Source of the DNA: Candidatus Aminicenantes bacterium UBA4085
Lineage (GTDB): Bacteria > Acidobacteriota > Aminicenantia > Aminicenantales > UBA4085
Reading direction: 5' to 3'
Assembly (NCBI GenBank): GCA_002383325.1
Contig: DFYJ01000026.1
Location: 1-31,900, forward strand
Length of the DNA: 31,900 bases
Shown here: piece by piece, positions 29,911 to 31,900 of the stretch
How positions within the stretch are numbered: position 1 is the first letter of the stretch
Layout of the letters: every line of letters begins with the position of its first letter
Translations under genes and position numbers: made by a program
The notes under the pieces: model-generated
What the model saw: the letters and a program-made list of their open reading frames with translations, nothing else
The model's database searches: none
What the model was told of the DNA's origin: nothing

Positions 29911-31773
29911 ATGCGGCGGGCGGCCTTCCTTCCGGTCCTGGTTCTGGCGCTCGTGCCGCCCCCTGCCGCAGCCGCCGCCCCCCCGCTCCTCCGCCTGCAG
30001 GGCGCTTACCTGGCCTATAGCCAAGACCACGGCCATATCCTCGGCCACGATGTCCGCTTCGACTGGCGCGGCTGGGCGGTCACGGCCGGGGAAGCCAGAG
30101 TCGACATTCCCGGCCGCCGGGCGGCCGTACTGGGCCGGGTTGTCCTGGTCAAGGGCGGGGAGCGCATGGAGGGGGACGAATTCCTCTTCGACCTGACCGC
30201 CGAGTCGAGCGTCCTGGTCCGCTACGGCGACGAGCTGGAGGCGCTCCCCTTTCCCGCCTCGAGAAAGGTCGAGGATGCCGCGGCCGAAGCCCGATCCCGG
30301 CGGGCCGCATTGGAGGGTGTGTCCTGGGCTCGGCTGCGGGCGTCGCTTCTCTACGCCTCGGCCCGGGCCATCGACATTCTGCCCACCTTTGAGGTCTACG
30401 GCGACGAGGTCCTCATTCATATCGAGGGATTGGAGTCGGTCGGCTTCAAGCGCCTGAAGCTGTCCTTCGGGGACAAGGCGGAGAGGGAGGGCCTTTCGCT
30501 GGACCGGGTCTGGTATACCCGCAACCAGGGCCTTTTCGGCGATCTCAGCCTGGTTTTGGGGCGGGAAGGAAAGCTTCGCAGCCGGACCCAGCTTCACTAC
30601 GAGGAGCACACCGTGCTCTCGGATTACGCCGGGCTCCCCCGCCAGCTGGACCTCCAGACGTCGAACATTTGGGCCGCCGGGCGGGGGCTGGACCTGGGGT
30701 TGGAGGGCAACTACAGCTCGACCGGGCTCGGCAACGCCCGGCTCTTCGCCCTGGTCAAGAGCCGGGACGAAAAGAGGACCGTTGCTTTCGACCTGGCCTA
30801 CAACAAGCCCCTGCAATCGGCCGGCGAGACCTGGCTGGGCCTGCGGGCCGGATTGAATTCCGAGGCCTGGGGACGACTGACCTTCAACGGCCGCCAGGAG
30901 CTGCACGACCAGACCCTGGCCGACCTGGCCTATGCCAAGGACTTCGGCCGGCGCGTCCGCCTCGGGTTGGACGCCCGCTACGCCCATCTGCGGATCGGCG
31001 GCCGGGGCGCCAGCGCCTCGCGGATCCTGACCGGCCGGGTGAGCCTGTCCTACGAGGCCGACGGCTACCAGGCGGCCGCGGAATACCATTTAAACGACGA
31101 CCTGATCGGCGGCCGCCGCCTGGCCCAGCCCCAGCTGCGGCTGACCCTCAAGCCGGTGACATTCTACGGCGGCCTGCTGACGGCCGGCTTTTCCAACTCG
31201 CTTGTCTTCCAGAGCCTGGATGACGACGGGGAGATCCGTCAAAGCTACAATGACAACGCCGTCTTCAGCCTGGCCGCTGTCCCGATCCGACCCTGGTCGG
31301 GATTGACCGTCCGGCCTTCCCTGTCAGCCGAGCAGTTTACGGAAAAGGAGGGCCGCAACTTCACTTCGGGCGGCCTGGTCCTGCAGGCCGTCCAGGAGCT
31401 GGCCCGGGGCGTGACCCTGGAGGCCTTCTACAGCGCCCAGTCCAGACGCCGGACACGGGGCTGGCTGGTCGAAGGCACCACCAGCCAGGATCTGACCGCG
31501 GCTTTCCGGGTCAAGACAGGGGGGCGGATCGAAGGCTGGGCCTCGGTCTCCTTCGATCCCAAGCACGGCGACTGGAAGCGCGGCTTCGCCGACCTGAGCC
31601 TGGTCCTGTTCAAGAGCTGGAGGATCCAGAGCCTGCTGAGCTACGACTTCTACGCCGGGCGCATGGCCAATGTCGATCTCTACCTCGTCCGCCGGGCGGG
31701 CCGCTTCGATCTGCGGTTTCTCTGGCGGAGCCTGTCCAAGCAGTTCCTGATCGAGCTGGTCCCGTCGTTCTGA
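29911..31773 (+). CDS. Outer-membrane barrel with LptA/OstA-like N-terminal domain
   Basis: A 620-residue exported protein. The signal peptide covers residues 1-23. Residues about 26-110 follow the OstA/LptA beta pattern: LRLQGAYLAYSQDHGHILGHDVRF, WAVTAGEARVDIPGRRAAVLGRVVLVKGGERMEGDEFLFDL. The remainder is a large set of amphipathic strands (LDLGLEGNYSSTGLGNARLF, FAADLSLVLFKSW-type repeats) ending in ELVPSF with C-terminal Phe. The arrangement is that of LptD, which inserts lipopolysaccharide, but the paired LptD cysteines are not seen. It may be a relative that moves another lipid or glycan. It is the third gene of the DUF5683-propeller-barrel cassette (2-base gap). Confidence 0.82.
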   Translation: MRRAAFLPVLVLALVPPPAAAAAPPLLRLQGAYLAYSQDHGHILGHDVRFDWRGWAVTAGEARVDIPGRRAAVLGRVVLVKGGERMEGDEFLFDLTAESSVLVRYGDELEALPFPASRKVEDAAAEARSRRAALEGVSWARLRASLLYASARAIDILPTFEVYGDEVLIHIEGLESVGFKRLKLSFGDKAEREGLSLDRVWYTRNQGLFGDLSLVLGREGKLRSRTQLHYEEHTVLSDYAGLPRQLDLQTSNIWAAGRGLDLGLEGNYSSTGLGNARLFALVKSRDEKRTVAFDLAYNKPLQSAGETWLGLRAGLNSEAWGRLTFNGRQELHDQTLADLAYAKDFGRRVRLGLDARYAHLRIGGRGASASRILTGRVSLSYEADGYQAAAEYHLNDDLIGGRRLAQPQLRLTLKPVTFYGGLLTAGFSNSLVFQSLDDDGEIRQSYNDNAVFSLAAVPIRPWSGLTVRPSLSAEQFTEKEGRNFTSGGLVLQAVQELARGVTLEAFYSAQSRRRTRGWLVEGTTSQDLTAAFRVKTGGRIEGWASVSFDPKHGDWKRGFADLSLVLFKSWRIQSLLSYDFYAGRMANVDLYLVRRAGRFDLRFLWRSLSKQFLIELVPSF

Positions 31774-31775
31774 GG

Positions 31776-31900
31776 TCAACGCAGGCGCAGGAAGCGCCGG
31801 GCGTAGGCCTTGACTTCGGACAACCCGACAAGGAGAGCCGCCGCATAGAAGGCCGCCCCGCCGGCCAGCCCGCCGATGACGATCCGGCCGAAGAGCGCAA
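31776..31900 (-). CDS. C-terminal fragment of a multispanning membrane protein (MurJ-like?)
   Basis: A minus-strand frame that ends at TGA 31778-31776 and runs off the right edge. The visible 40 residues read a hydrophobic helix rich in Gly and Ala (IVIGGLAGGAAFYAAALLVG), then LSEVKAYARRFLRLR. This resembles the C-terminus of polysaccharide or lipid II flippases such as MurJ, but the piece is too short for a firm call. It converges with the barrel gene with a 2-base gap. Confidence 0.55.
   Translation of the reverse strand, partial: ALFGRIVIGGLAGGAAFYAAALLVGLSEVKAYARRFLRLR

Overview
The window (about two-thirds G+C by eye) comes from a Gram-negative bacterium. It has several outer-membrane beta-barrel proteins, lipoprotein signals and periplasmic polysaccharide enzymes. 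The mix of a DUF5916 barrel with a CBM9-like domain, PKD-domain secreted proteins, DUF5683, a GH95 enzyme and a DUF4838 protein is what I would expect from an uncultured Acidobacteriota or Aminicenantes-like lineage. That placement is inference; there is no rRNA or marker set here to settle it.

Left part, minus strand (1-8350). A branched-chain amino-acid type ABC importer (livK, livH, livM, start of livG) runs off the left edge. Behind it comes hsp20-lon, a heat-shock pair with an 8-base stop/start overlap, and then a lipid-flippase-like membrane protein coupled to nrdR. Codon preference (GTG/GCG versus GTC/GCC) appears to shift inside the 3' part of lon. The liv cluster plus the lon tail may therefore have a different history from the rest, or the contig may be joined there.

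Middle part (8417-18515). A tRNA-Gln(CTG) with its own promoter is followed by a plus-strand run of envelope genes: a beta-barrel protein, a three-PKD-domain protein, and a small IPT/TIG-like secreted protein with the decayed 3' end of a paralogue just upstream. Then come a MinD/ParA-type ATPase overlapping a J-like/HTH protein, a divergent pair of an alginate-export-type porin and a DUF5916 barrel, and a tRNA-Glu(CTC) on the minus strand.

Right part (18565-31900). A DUF4838 glycosidase-like protein and a GH95 alpha-fucosidase-like enzyme converge on a 388-base intergenic element with terminal inverted repeats (REP or MITE type). Upstream of GH95 on the same strand lie a TerC-family membrane protein and an amidohydrolase lipoprotein. 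A HAD phosphatase and a methyltransferase follow on the plus strand. Next is an orphan near-consensus promoter with a hairpin that may be a small RNA, and a TPR-TM-beta-domain protein with a strong terminator. Divergent from that protein is a three-gene envelope cassette: DUF5683 membrane protein, beta-propeller lipoprotein, and a barrel with an LptA/OstA-like N-terminus. The window ends in the C-terminus of a multispanning membrane protein.

Regulation. Several genes have readable sigma70-type promoters with 16-17 base spacers. A few ORFs have a -10 box only 6-12 bases before the ATG and no Shine-Dalgarno, suggesting leaderless transcripts. No CRISPR array, rRNA, transposase or prophage gene was seen.
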